From: Limisphaerales bacterium
GTDB lineage: Bacteria; Verrucomicrobiota; Verrucomicrobiia; Limisphaerales; SXTU01
Assembly: GCA_009773355.1 (NCBI GenBank)
Contig: WRPG01000011.1
Coordinates: forward strand, 116,091-180,090
Length of the DNA: 64,000 bases
Direction of reading: 5' to 3'
Under the pieces are notes generated by a model. It did not search any database. It was not told the origin of the DNA and saw nothing but the letters and a program-made list of their open reading frames with translations. A program made the position numbers and the translations under genes. Each line of letters starts with the position of its first letter. Position 1 is the stretch's first letter. Positions 45,866 through 54,906 of this stretch are shown here, piece after piece.

Positions 45866-47007
45866 GCCCAGCACCCTCTTGGACTGCGCCGGCAGAGCGC
45901 AGCGGCGACGGCGCTTTGGCCTCCCGCGGAGCGGAATCGCCCGCCACAGGCTGCTCCGCAGGACAGAAAAGCGGCGTCGCGCTCCGCTTGCCGCCGCACT
46001 CCACATGGCTCGCCCTCGCACCGATGCAGGACGTGACCGACCGCGCGTTCATGACGCTCATGGCGCGCTACGGCGGGCCGGACGTTTACTGGACCGAGTA
46101 TCTCCGCGTCCACGCCGTCTCGACGCCGGAGAAGTGGATCGTCCAGTCCATCAAGGAGAACGCCACGGGCCGGCCCATCGTCGCGCAGATGATCGGCAAC
46201 GACATCCCGTCGCTCGTCCGCACGGCGAAGTTCCTCCAGCAACTGCCGGTCGCAGCGATTGACCTGAATCTCGGCTGCCCCGCGCCGGTGGTCTATCGCA
46301 AGTGCGCCGGCGGCGGCCTACTGCGCGAGCCGGCGCGTGTGGACGCCATCCTCGGCGCGCTGCGCGAGGCGGTGACGATTCCCTTCACGGTGAAGACGCG
46401 CCTGGGCTTCGACTCGCCGGCGGTCTTCGACGAGCTGCTGCCCATCTTCGCGCGGCACTCGCTGGACCTGCTCACCGTCCACGCGCGCACGGTGCTGGAG
46501 ATGTATCGCAGCGAGGTGCATTATGACTTCATCGCGCGGGCGGTCGCGGCGATGCCCTGTCCGGTGATGGCAAACGGCAACGTGTATTCCGCCGCGAAGG
46601 CCGCCGAAGTGCTCCGCCACACGGGCGCGCGCGGGCTGATGATCGGTCGCGGCGCGATTCGCAACCCGTGGCTCTTCACCCAAATCCGCCAGCACCAGCG
46701 CGGCGAGCCGCTCTTCGTCCCGCGCGGCCGCGATGTGCTGGGCTACATCCGTGCGCTCTACGACGCCGTCTGCACGCCGGGCATCCGCGAGTCCTCGCAG
46801 GTGCAGAAGATGAAGAAGTATTTGAACTACGTCGGCCTCGGCGTGGACGCGGAGGGGAAGTTCCTGCACCAAATCCGCCGGGTCACGACCAGCGCCGAGT
46901 TCTTCCGCGCCTGCGAGGCGTTCCTCGACCACGACCGGGCGATGTCGCTGGAGCCGTTTCCAATCGCGCTGAAGGAGACGGACCTGCTGGCGGGGGAACA
47001 CTTGTAG
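45862..47007 (+). CDS. tRNA-dihydrouridine synthase, N-terminal about 45 aa encoded by a repeat element
   Basis: LALAPMQDVTDRAFMTLMARYGGPDVYWTEY, AAIDLNLGCPAPVVYRKCAGGGLL, PVMANGNVYSAAKA, LMIGRGAIRNPWLF. Confidence 0.9.
   Translation: MSPAPSWTAPAERSGDGALASRGAESPATGCSAGQKSGVALRLPPHSTWLALAPMQDVTDRAFMTLMARYGGPDVYWTEYLRVHAVSTPEKWIVQSIKENATGRPIVAQMIGNDIPSLVRTAKFLQQLPVAAIDLNLGCPAPVVYRKCAGGGLLREPARVDAILGALREAVTIPFTVKTRLGFDSPAVFDELLPIFARHSLDLLTVHARTVLEMYRSEVHYDFIARAVAAMPCPVMANGNVYSAAKAAEVLRHTGARGLMIGRGAIRNPWLFTQIRQHQRGEPLFVPRGRDVLGYIRALYDAVCTPGIRESSQVQKMKKYLNYVGLGVDAEGKFLHQIRRVTTSAEFFRACEAFLDHDRAMSLEPFPIALKETDLLAGEHL
45880..46003. repeat. Imperfect inverted repeat (family E) overlapping the dus N-terminal coding region
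   Basis: TGGACTGCGCCGGCAGAGCGCAGCGGCGACGGCGCTTT ... AAAGCGGCGTCGCGCTCCGCTTGCCGCCGCACTCCA. Confidence 0.75.
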
Positions 47008-47016
47008 CCGCTCAAG

Positions 47017-47113
47017 GTGGCAGCCGACGTGAGGAGGCTCTGATGAAGAGGCAGGTCAAGCTGTGCATGACACGGATCGAGTTCAGTCAGAGCCTCCTCA
47101 CGTCGGCTGCCAC
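47017..47113. repeat. Perfect 27-bp inverted repeat (family A) between convergent genes
   Basis: GTGGCAGCCGACGTGAGGAGGCTCTGA (47017-47043) ... TCAGAGCCTCCTCACGTCGGCTGCCAC (47087-47113). Confidence 0.93.
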
Positions 47114-47118
47114 GAGGT

Positions 47119-47502
47119 TCAGTCGCTCCGCACCGTGTCACCCACGCGCGCCTCGCCCTGCGTGAGGTCCGCCGCGAAGTTCGCGCCGCGCGCCTGGTTG
47201 GACACTACGACCACGCCGACCTTCTGGCCGTCGCGATAGACGTTGAGCGTTTGCTCCACCGGCGGCAGGCGGCCGAGGGTGCCCTCGACCACGACGTATT
47301 TCAGCGGCGCATTCACCAGCACGACTTTCCCGGAGAACGCCGACACCGGCTGGATGACGGGCGCGGGGTTCGGCTGGGCCTTGCCCGACGATTTCGCCCT
47401 TTCCTTGGGAGTGGCCTTGGCGGCCTCGTCCTTCGCCTCCTTCGGGCTGGCGCAACCCGCACCGGCAAGGACGACCATCAGCAGAACGGGGAGGCAGCGC
47501 AT
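47119..47502 (-). CDS. Small lipoprotein
   Basis: MRCLPVLLMVVLAGAGCASPKE lipobox; GKVVLVNAPLKYVVVEGTLGRLPPVEQTLNVYRDGQKVGVVVVS. Confidence 0.75.
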   Translation of the reverse strand: MRCLPVLLMVVLAGAGCASPKEAKDEAAKATPKERAKSSGKAQPNPAPVIQPVSAFSGKVVLVNAPLKYVVVEGTLGRLPPVEQTLNVYRDGQKVGVVVVSNQARGANFAADLTQGEARVGDTVRSD

Positions 47503-47655
47503 GGCCACGAGTTACGCCGAAGCCACCGGGCACGGTCAATCGGCAAAAACCTGAGCCGCCAGTCTGTCTGGAGGAAAAGAAGACTGGCCCGGTCGCGGTT
47601 CGCTGCTAACTTCCGCCGTGCCCGCCGCGTGAAGCGCGGGCCACCAACCCAGATT

Positions 47656-48075
47656 ATGGAAATCGCTATCGCTCCGACCTCCGCCGTGGACGAGAAAATC
47701 CGCGACCTCTGCCAGGCCATCCTCGACCGGCCCGATTTCGGCGACCTGCGCCGCCGCATTGACGCCTTCATGGCCGACGAGAAGGTGAAATACGAATATC
47801 AGATGCTCAACGACTCCGGCGCGCTGCTCCAGCAGAAGCAGCAATACGGCGTGCAGATCACCGAGGAGGAGATCGGCCGCTTCGAGGCGCTGCGCGACAG
47901 CTTCATGAAGAACCCGGTGGCGACCGAGTTCCTCGACGCCCAGCAGGAGGTGTCGCGCGTGCAGGAGAGCATCATGAAGCACATCCAGAAGACGCTGGAA
48001 CTGGGCCGCGTGCCGACGGTCGAGGACATGAACGACGGCGGTTGCTGCAACAACCACGGCTGCGGGTGCGCCTGA
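47656..48075 (+). CDS. YlbF/YmcA-family (DUF964) protein with Cys/His-rich tail
   Basis: KIRDLCQAILDRPDFGDLRRRIDAFMADEKVKYEYQ...; tail DGGCCNNHGCGCA. Confidence 0.75.
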   Translation: MEIAIAPTSAVDEKIRDLCQAILDRPDFGDLRRRIDAFMADEKVKYEYQMLNDSGALLQQKQQYGVQITEEEIGRFEALRDSFMKNPVATEFLDAQQEVSRVQESIMKHIQKTLELGRVPTVEDMNDGGCCNNHGCGCA

Positions 48076-48093
48076 GCAGTTGGGCGGTGCACA

Positions 48094-48164
48094 GTAGCTC
48101 GACATTCCAATGTCGAGTTCGGCGCTGGCGGACGGCCTGACTCGACATTGGAATGTCGAGCTAC
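48094..48164. repeat. GTAG inverted-pair palindrome (family B), perfect 24-bp IR
   Basis: GTAGCTCGACATTCCAATGTCGAG ... CTCGACATTGGAATGTCGAGCTAC. Confidence 0.93.
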
Positions 48165-48178
48165 TTTGGGGGAAGCTG

Positions 48179-48202
48179 GAGCCTCCTTACGTCGGCTGCT
48201 AC
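48179..48202. repeat. Solo family-A arm
   Basis: GAGCCTCCTTACGTCGGCTGCTAC. Confidence 0.75.
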
Positions 48203-48215
48203 CGGATGCGGAGGT

Positions 48216-49118
48216 TCACGCCCGCCACTTCAACTCGGTCATCTTCCCGTGCGCGGGGTGCTGCTCGTTGTGCGAGCGAAGTTCGAGCGTGGCGCTGCCG
48301 AACTTGAGGAGGCAATCCACCCAGCCCGTCGGCTGGTCTTTCGCGAAGGCGTAGGACACGGCGGGAAGGTTCACGAGGTGCAGGCCGTCCTTCTCCTTCA
48401 GCTCCCACTTGTGCGAGTGGCCGTAGAAGAGCGCCTTCACCTGCTTGCGAGGGAGCAGCACCTCGAAGAGTTCGTTGGTGTCGAGGAGCGCGCTGTTGGG
48501 CTTGGTGGGGTCGAGGTGGACGTTGTGATGCACCATCACGAGCGCGGGCTTGTCCTTGTGCTCGTCGAGCGCCTTGGCCAGCCAGTCGCGCTGCGCGGTG
48601 TCGAGCTTGCCGGGCGGTTTGTCCACCACGTCGAGCGAGTCGAGGAGGAACCAGTTCGCGTGCGCGGATTGGATGACGGAGATGTGCTTGGTCTGCACGG
48701 GACGCGCGGCGTCGCTGGCGACGTTGAGGGCCTTCCAGAAGTTGGCGCGGTCGTCGTGGTTGCCGAGGGTCATGTGGACGGGCAGGCGGGCCTCGGTGAG
48801 CGGCTTGAGCAGCGGGATGAAGGTGGCGTATTCGTCCACGAGGCCGGCCTTGAGCGCGCAGTCGCCGTTGATGAAGACGGCGGCGGGCGCGGTCGGGAGC
48901 GCGGTGACTTCCTTCACGACCGCGCGGAGGTGGTCGGCCATGTTCGTCTCGCGGGCGACGGACTCGGGCTTCGGCCCGATGTGCGTGTCCGAGAGCAAGG
49001 CCCAGCGGGAGGACGCGCCGGCCTCGGCGGCGAAAAGCTCGCGTGAGGCGAACAGGCCGGCGGCGGCGAGGGCGCTGTGGCGGAGGAAGTCGCGGCGGGG
49101 AGAGAGGTGAAGGGGCAT
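48216..49118 (-). CDS. Metallophosphoesterase (calcineurin-like), Tat-type leader
   Basis: SPRRDFLRHSALAAAGLFASREL; WALLSDTHIG, INGDCALKAGLVDEY, MTLGNHDDR, LFYGHSHKWEL. Confidence 0.9.
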   Translation of the reverse strand: MPLHLSPRRDFLRHSALAAAGLFASRELFAAEAGASSRWALLSDTHIGPKPESVARETNMADHLRAVVKEVTALPTAPAAVFINGDCALKAGLVDEYATFIPLLKPLTEARLPVHMTLGNHDDRANFWKALNVASDAARPVQTKHISVIQSAHANWFLLDSLDVVDKPPGKLDTAQRDWLAKALDEHKDKPALVMVHHNVHLDPTKPNSALLDTNELFEVLLPRKQVKALFYGHSHKWELKEKDGLHLVNLPAVSYAFAKDQPTGWVDCLLKFGSATLELRSHNEQHPAHGKMTELKWRA

Positions 49119-49154
49119 GGCGGGGAGAGGTTAGTGCTTAGGAAGCGCTGATTT

Positions 49155-49238
49155 AACCACGAATGGACACGAATCAACACGAATAGGGCGGCATCGGGCC
49201 TGGATTTCATTTGTGTTCATTGGTGTCCATTCGTGGTT
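49155..49238. repeat. Intergenic inverted repeat of short words
   Basis: AACCACGAATGGACACGAATCAACACGAAT ... TTCATTTGTGTTCATTGGTGTCCATTCGTGGTT. Confidence 0.85.
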
Positions 49239-49267
49239 GAAAGCTTCTTCAACGTTTCGTTTGGCAA

Positions 49268-49480
49268 TTAGTGGTTGGCATCAGGCCGGGGGTAGCGGCC
49301 GAGGACGGCGAGGCACAGGAACCCAAGTCCAGCGAGACCGGACAGCAAGATGAACGGCGGTGGCACATCCTCAACGCCCGAGGCACCCAGCTTGGTTAAA
49401 TGCCAGGCCACGCCGAAGCTGCCGACTCCCAACAGCAGGCAGGCCAGTCGTAAGAAACTCGTTGCGCGCGCCCATTTCAT
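49268..49480 (-). CDS. Small membrane protein (70 aa)
   Basis: Two hydrophobic segments LACLLLGVGSFGVAWHL and FILLSGLAGLGFLCLAVLG. Confidence 0.5.
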   Translation of the reverse strand: MKWARATSFLRLACLLLGVGSFGVAWHLTKLGASGVEDVPPPFILLSGLAGLGFLCLAVLGRYPRPDANH

Positions 49481-49668
49481 TCGTTGTGCCTCATCATTGA
49501 TGCCTGACGACCCATGGTCAACGACGGCCCGCAGCCGCGCTGCAAAGCCGGGGAGCCGATGGGAAACGCCTCGAAACGCCCCACCTCGCCGTGAAGTATT
49601 CCGCCCCGCAGGAATCGCTCTTCTGGAAGAAGTGAGGAGGGACGCCGCTCAGCCGGCTCGAAGTGGGT

Positions 49669-50124
49669 TCAAGGCTTCCGGTCGTAACCGCCCAAGTCAG
49701 TTCCATCCAAGCTCCAGATGAACACCCGGCGTGCTTTGTGCAAATCGCACTGGCGTTCCCACTCCTTGATGATTGAGAGGTCGCCCATCCCGACGCCGCG
49801 CATCGCCTGGTCGGGGAACTCATCCAACCAATTCCTCAGCGCAACCACTTCCCAAAACGGCGTCGCCGTCCAAGGTGCCGTGCCATCAATTGCTTTGCCA
49901 ACTTCGCTGCAAAATCGCAGGGCCGCCGTGCGTCGTCTTCCTCCATCTGACACTTTGGCAATGTGGTTCCCGGTTTCGATTACGGCAGTCATGGGCAGTA
50001 GCAACGTGGTCCGTTGCTCGATAAGCTGCGTCAACTCTGACAGCATCTCCTCACAGTGCTGATCCCTGCCAGGCACCTTGAGGAGGTTGCAGAACACCGA
50101 CGTATCAATCAGCGCGATGCTCAT
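49669..50124 (-). CDS. PIN-like domain nuclease candidate
   Basis: MSIALIDTSVFCNLLKV ... LLPMTAVIETGNHIA ... VFIWSLDGTDLGGYD; acidic residues in PIN-like order; 4-nt overlap with ATPase gene. Confidence 0.7.
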   Translation of the reverse strand: MSIALIDTSVFCNLLKVPGRDQHCEEMLSELTQLIEQRTTLLLPMTAVIETGNHIAKVSDGGRRRTAALRFCSEVGKAIDGTAPWTATPFWEVVALRNWLDEFPDQAMRGVGMGDLSIIKEWERQCDLHKARRVFIWSLDGTDLGGYDRKP

Positions 50125-51425
50125 GGCTGGGCCTGCCGAAGTTGCTCCACGTAGGCCAGCCCCGACGCGCGGCGCTCGTCCGGCGTCTGCGCTTGCTTGA
50201 CCATCCGGTCCAGCACGCCCTGCGTCACCAGCCTGCCCAGCGGACCCTGGGCAATGAGTTCGGGATAGTTTGGCAGGTCTTCCAAGCGCACCAGCCGACT
50301 GTCGCCCTCCTTCGGATCGCGATAGCAAAACACCACATCGGGCACCGCACTGTTTGGCAGGGAGTCTAGCAGCGCCGGGTTGTGACTGGTGATAAGCACT
50401 GCCAGCTTCCGCTTCTCCGCGACATCTTGCACCTTCGCCAGCAACGCTCGGGCACGACTAGGATGGATGCCGTTATCCACCTCCTCCATAACCACGGTCG
50501 AATACTCGGGAGCAGAGAGAAGTGCCGCCGCCACTGCGAGGACTCGAAGTGTGCCATCGGAAAGAAGTGACGCATCCCGCTCAGTCTTGGTTGGGCCGAA
50601 CAACTCTTCCAGCAGGACCAGCACCTCATTGCGTGGCCCACGCAAGAAATCGAAACCCGTGATGTGCTGCTCGGGCAAATCTTTGATGAAATCGAGCACC
50701 GCACCTTTCTTTGGCTCATCTTTCGATAAGCCACAAAGAACACTGGAGAGATTAGCTCCATCCCCTCGGAGCTTCGCATCATCCGCGAAGCTAGGATTTC
50801 GCATCCGTTGGGGGATCGGATCCAGAAAGAACACGTTCGCCAGTGATTCCATGAAGCCGCGGCACGCTTGAGGGATCGTTGCCTGTGCCCTCTTGTGCTT
50901 GGCTTCAAAGCGAGCAGGGGTCAATAGTTGCGTAAAGACGGCCTGCTGATCCGTGCATAGAATTTCCGGCTTAATTCCGCCGATTGAGAAATTATTGTAA
51001 GCGACATGAAGATCATGTCCATGGTCGCCGGTTCGTCGTCGCACGTCATAGAGCGGAACTTTCACGCCCTGAGCCTCCATCCGCTCCTTCGCAATGCGTA
51101 ATCCGCTTCCGTTGTGCCGTATTGTTACGGAAAGCGCCTCCCACTCGGTCTGGCGTAGGTGACATGAAAACGAAAACTCGCTCCAGCCATCCCTTGCTAG
51201 TTGAGCTGGAACGCCTCGGACTGACAGTTCCTTTTCCTGAACGGCACGGAAAACGTCCTCCAACCGCTGCCCACGTGCCAGCCACGACAACATTTGAAGC
51301 CCCTCGATGAGGTTGCTCTTGCCGGAGGCATTGGCTCCCACAAGCAACGTCAGCGTTCCAAGATTCAAGGTTCCGCGCTTGTAGCTGCGGAAATTCTCCA
51401 GCGTGAAGGAGTGGAGTCTAGCCAT
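50121..51425 (-). CDS. AAA ATPase (AAA_21/SMC-like ABC-ATPase fold)
   Basis: Walker A LLVGANASGKSNLIEGL; signature LLSDGTLRVLAVAAALL; Walker B STVVMEEVDNGIHPSR; H-switch ITSHNPALLDSL. Confidence 0.9.
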   Translation of the reverse strand: MARLHSFTLENFRSYKRGTLNLGTLTLLVGANASGKSNLIEGLQMLSWLARGQRLEDVFRAVQEKELSVRGVPAQLARDGWSEFSFSCHLRQTEWEALSVTIRHNGSGLRIAKERMEAQGVKVPLYDVRRRTGDHGHDLHVAYNNFSIGGIKPEILCTDQQAVFTQLLTPARFEAKHKRAQATIPQACRGFMESLANVFFLDPIPQRMRNPSFADDAKLRGDGANLSSVLCGLSKDEPKKGAVLDFIKDLPEQHITGFDFLRGPRNEVLVLLEELFGPTKTERDASLLSDGTLRVLAVAAALLSAPEYSTVVMEEVDNGIHPSRARALLAKVQDVAEKRKLAVLITSHNPALLDSLPNSAVPDVVFCYRDPKEGDSRLVRLEDLPNYPELIAQGPLGRLVTQGVLDRMVKQAQTPDERRASGLAYVEQLRQAQP

Positions 51426-51506
51426 GTCGGTAGCCTACAAGCTTTCCAGGCAAATGTGAAACCCTGAGTAAAAACCATGAAGGGTTTTTCGTGAGCACGG
51501 CTACCT

Positions 51507-52457
51507 TCACGGAGCCGGGTTCAAAATCGTCAGCGTCCTGATGCTGCCCGTCGTCGTGCCGTTGGCGTTCGTCACGCGGGTGCGGAGTTTCACCACCTGG
51601 CCCACGGTGAAGGGGCCGAGGGCGTTGCCGCTCGGGTCGGCGGGGGCGGTGTGGGTGAAGTCGGTGTCCACACCTTCCACCATCCATTCCACAGTGCTCG
51701 TCGCGCCGGTGGTGTAGGTGCCGTTCTCGTAGCTCACGAGGAGTTGCAGGCCGTTCACGCCGCCTTGCAGGACGCTGACGATGCCCAGCGTGCCGGGGAG
51801 GTTCGCGCCGGTGGTGATGCCGGCCAGCGCCTCGGCCAGTGCGGGGTTGGTGCGGGCCTCGGCTTCGAGCTTGGCGTAGAAGCGTTTGTTGAGGCGGTCC
51901 ACGGTGGCGGCGGCGCTGCGCAACGCGGTGCGGGCGTCGGTCACGTCCACGGCGCGGTCCTCGACGGTTTGTTCGAGGGCGGGCTGGGCGTTCATGGCGG
52001 TGGTGAGGTCGGCCACGCCTTTGCCGCCGGCGGTGATGGCACCGCGCGGCGGGACTTGCGCGGTGAGGAAGGTGTTGATGCGGGTGACGGCGCTGACGAC
52101 TTTTTTGCCGCGCGACAGGGCCAGCTCGGTGGTGCGGGGGACGATGGCGTAGGCGGGGTCGAGGAGGTCAATGAGCGCGGCCTCGGTGATGACGGTGTCG
52201 TCCAGCTCGCCCTCGGCGGATTGCGGGAGGGCGAGGGTGAGGCCCTGGATGCCGAGGAAGCCCTGATTCTCGGCGTTGACGGCGGCATCGGAGTCGGCGA
52301 TGGCGTTGTCGCGGGTCTGGGCCAACGGGTTGAGGGCGTCGGCCAGGGCGAGCAGCCCGGCGGCGTCCACGGCCCCGACTTTGAGGGTGGGGACGTATTG
52401 GTTGATGACCGCGACGGTTTGTCCGGTCCGGTTTTGGATGGCTTGATAGTATTCCAT
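51507..52457 (-). CDS. Hypothetical helical protein (316 aa) with C-terminal Ig/fibronectin-like segment
   Basis: MEYYQAIQNRTGQTVAVINQYVPTLKVGAVDAAGLLALADAL...; ATG at 52457. Confidence 0.6.
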   Translation of the reverse strand: MEYYQAIQNRTGQTVAVINQYVPTLKVGAVDAAGLLALADALNPLAQTRDNAIADSDAAVNAENQGFLGIQGLTLALPQSAEGELDDTVITEAALIDLLDPAYAIVPRTTELALSRGKKVVSAVTRINTFLTAQVPPRGAITAGGKGVADLTTAMNAQPALEQTVEDRAVDVTDARTALRSAAATVDRLNKRFYAKLEAEARTNPALAEALAGITTGANLPGTLGIVSVLQGGVNGLQLLVSYENGTYTTGATSTVEWMVEGVDTDFTHTAPADPSGNALGPFTVGQVVKLRTRVTNANGTTTGSIRTLTILNPAP

Positions 52458-52570
52458 AGAGCGAGACGGGGTTGAGTTTTCTTGGGAACGGGCTGATTCC
52501 GCCAAAGAAACGGCTTTTTGGCAAGGGTAAATGTGGATTTTCCGCACGGAACTGGTTTCTGAGGGGCACC

Positions 52571-52750
52571 AAGGCATTTACCGGGCGGGCCAAGGCATTT
52601 CGGGAGGGCGTCCGGTCATTTACCGGCTCCCCCAAGTCATTCACCGGGCGGACCAAGCCATTTACCACTCGCGCCAAGTCATTTACCTGGTGGAAAAAGT
52701 CATTTACCACCCCCACCAAGTCATTTACCAGGCGCAAAAAGTCATTTTGC
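52571..52750. repeat. 21-bp tandem repeat array (AAGTCATTTACC + 9 variable nt)
   Basis: Five successive 21-bp units 52634-52738 (AAGTCATTCACCGGGCGGACC, AAGCCATTTACCACTCGCGCC, AAGTCATTTACCTGGTGGAAA, AAGTCATTTACCACCCCCACC, AAGTCATTTACCAGGCGCAAA) plus degenerate flanking units. Confidence 0.85.
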
Positions 52751-53057
52751 GTTCAGTGTTTTTGGGGCGTTTCTGAAGATTTTCGGGTTTTGAGGGGTTT
52801 TAGGCGGTTTCGGGAGGGTGGGAAGGCGTTCAGCGGAGGCAGCGGGGCTTTACCGGCCTAAAGTGCGCCGTTTTGGCTCATCCCGAGGTTGGCAAGCGAA
52901 TGGGGACAAGCGAATTCATCCCCCGAATCAGCCCAAACACTCTGAAGACTTTTCCTTCCAAATCGCGACGGACACGCAGCCGGAAACGGATAACTATTGA
53001 AATGCGATCGTCAGCAACTGCGGCGAGGCAAGCACGTGCGGCTGGGGCAGTCGCAAC

Positions 53058-54879
53058 TCACGTGAATGAAAACGACTTCAAATCGCGATTCAGCGTGCTG
53101 CCTTTGTAGTATCCGTCAAAATTTACTTCGAGAATTTCCTGTCCTGTGTTTGGATCTTTTGTCTTCAAGAAATAAGCGCCGTTGTGCCGCTGTAGGATTA
53201 CGTAGGACTCAAAGCCAAGCCACCGCGCCAACACTTTGTCAGTCTCCTCCTTCGCTTTTTGATCGTAGCCCTCGTTTGGAATGTCCTTGGAATGCGCCCG
53301 TGAAGCCACGGAAGCGATGGCATACCTCCCATACCGCAAGCCTTGCCCGAAATTCGCGACTCCGAATCGGTTGTTTGGTGAGGCGGCAAAGCTCCGCTCC
53401 ACACTGCCGAGATATTCAAGGCACTTGAACCCAAAGAAAACTGCGCGATGGTCCGTCCTACCATCGATAAGATTGCTGAACGCCGCTTTCGCGAACAGCT
53501 TCTTTGCGCTTTGTCGGCGTGCCTCGGACACCTGGCCTTTGAGTGCGCAACAAACCCGCAACACGAGCTCTCTGTCGATAATCCGATGGGAATCAATGTA
53601 TTTCTGTCTCAACCCATCCAAAAACTCACCGCGTTTGCGCTCGTAAAAGTATCCGAATGCGGAGTAGAGATTTTTCTGGAGTTCAATTTGAACCTTATCG
53701 TTCGACCTTCGGTCAGCTTCGCTGACTGCCGTTTGCTGATTTGTTGCTTTCGAGATCGCTTCGATGAGCTTGAGCTTCCCATCGTTGTCTGCTTGTGGAA
53801 ACGTGATGACCTTCAGCATCACCTCCTTGTCTTGGAACACGTTTGGGTCTTTCCCGCTCTCGACATGCTCTTCAAAAATGCGGCACAGAGTAAACGCCGT
53901 CTGGCCGCCGTTGATGATCTGGGGATTTTTGATGTGAAGTTGTCCTTTGTCCTTCTGTCCGATCTTCTCGCTCAAGTTGGTTTCATCTGAAAGGATGGTG
54001 ATGCCATTGTTGAAAAGGGCGAACTCGTTGGATTTCTTCTCTGTCACAGTGCTTGCGATCTCGCGGTTCACAGGATTCGTTTGCAGGTCGAGGTAGCTTC
54101 GCGGGTTAAATCGCAAAACCGAATTTTTGTATTTGTGTAGGACCTTCGCCACCTCAAGCGTTGGAACAAAGATAATCGTGATGTCGCAAGTTGCATGTTC
54201 GGTCGCGACTGGATAGTTGATTCTGGATTGAGAGAGTTCCTTGTTGGTCAGGTGCAGCTTTATGAACAAATCAGCCACATTGAAGAAAGTCCCGCTGACT
54301 ACCGGAAAGACCAATTCTTCGTAGGTGCGATCAAAATCAAAAAACGACGGCGGCGAACCCGCCCGTAAGTTTTTTGAGATCGGATGGTTTCGCGTTCTTC
54401 AGATTTGCGAGTAGCACGACTTGCCACTTGTAGCGGGCTGGATCAGGTAGCTCTTTGATTCGTTCGAGCATCGCCTGAATCTTCCCGTTGTATTTGTTTC
54501 CGTCTTCGTCCTCAGTCATGCCCTCCGAAATCCGATCAGCATCCATCTTCAGGACTTCTTTTAGTTCAATCTGTTTGCCCTCAAAATTCGGTGCGTTCGT
54601 GCGGAATTTCGACTGGAGGACAAAAATCGTCTTCGTTTCGACGTCGATGTAGTAGGCGTCAATTCCTCCGTCGTAACTGCCGTCAGTTACGAATCGTTCG
54701 CGTTCGCCGAATTCCAGCAGGCCGAATCGCACTTTCAAGAACAGATGGATGAAGGCTTTTGCCCGCGCAAAGTCCAGCTTCTCCAGTTCGGTCGGCAGCG
54801 CGTGATAGCTCTTGAATTCTTTCGGCGCTTCGGAACGAAGTTGATCAAGCACGTTAACGAGAGTGGCGTATTTGCTCAT
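53058..54879 (-). pseudogene. AIPR (abortive infection phage resistance) family gene split by a one-nucleotide frameshift
   Basis: N-part 54337-54879 (MSKYATLVNVLDQLRSEAPKEF...DGGIDAYYIDVETKTIFVLQSKF) and C-part 53058-54314 (YKNSVLRFNPRSYLDLQTNPVNREIASTVTEKKSNEFALFNNGITILSDE...IKNPQIINGGQTAFTL); junction GTCGTTTTTTGATTTTGAT. Confidence 0.8.
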
Positions 54880-54906
54880 GGCTATTTTGCTTTTGGAGAT
54901 TCAGAT

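Noticed and set aside
49490-49668. Possible gene remnant (plus strand ...FHGEVFRG-like frames) next to the PIN gene
   Set aside because: No frame gives a recognisable family over more than a few residues
52571-52750. CRISPR array
   Set aside because: Units are 21 bp with only a 12-bp constant part and 9-bp variable part, too short for repeat/spacer organisation; no cas genes
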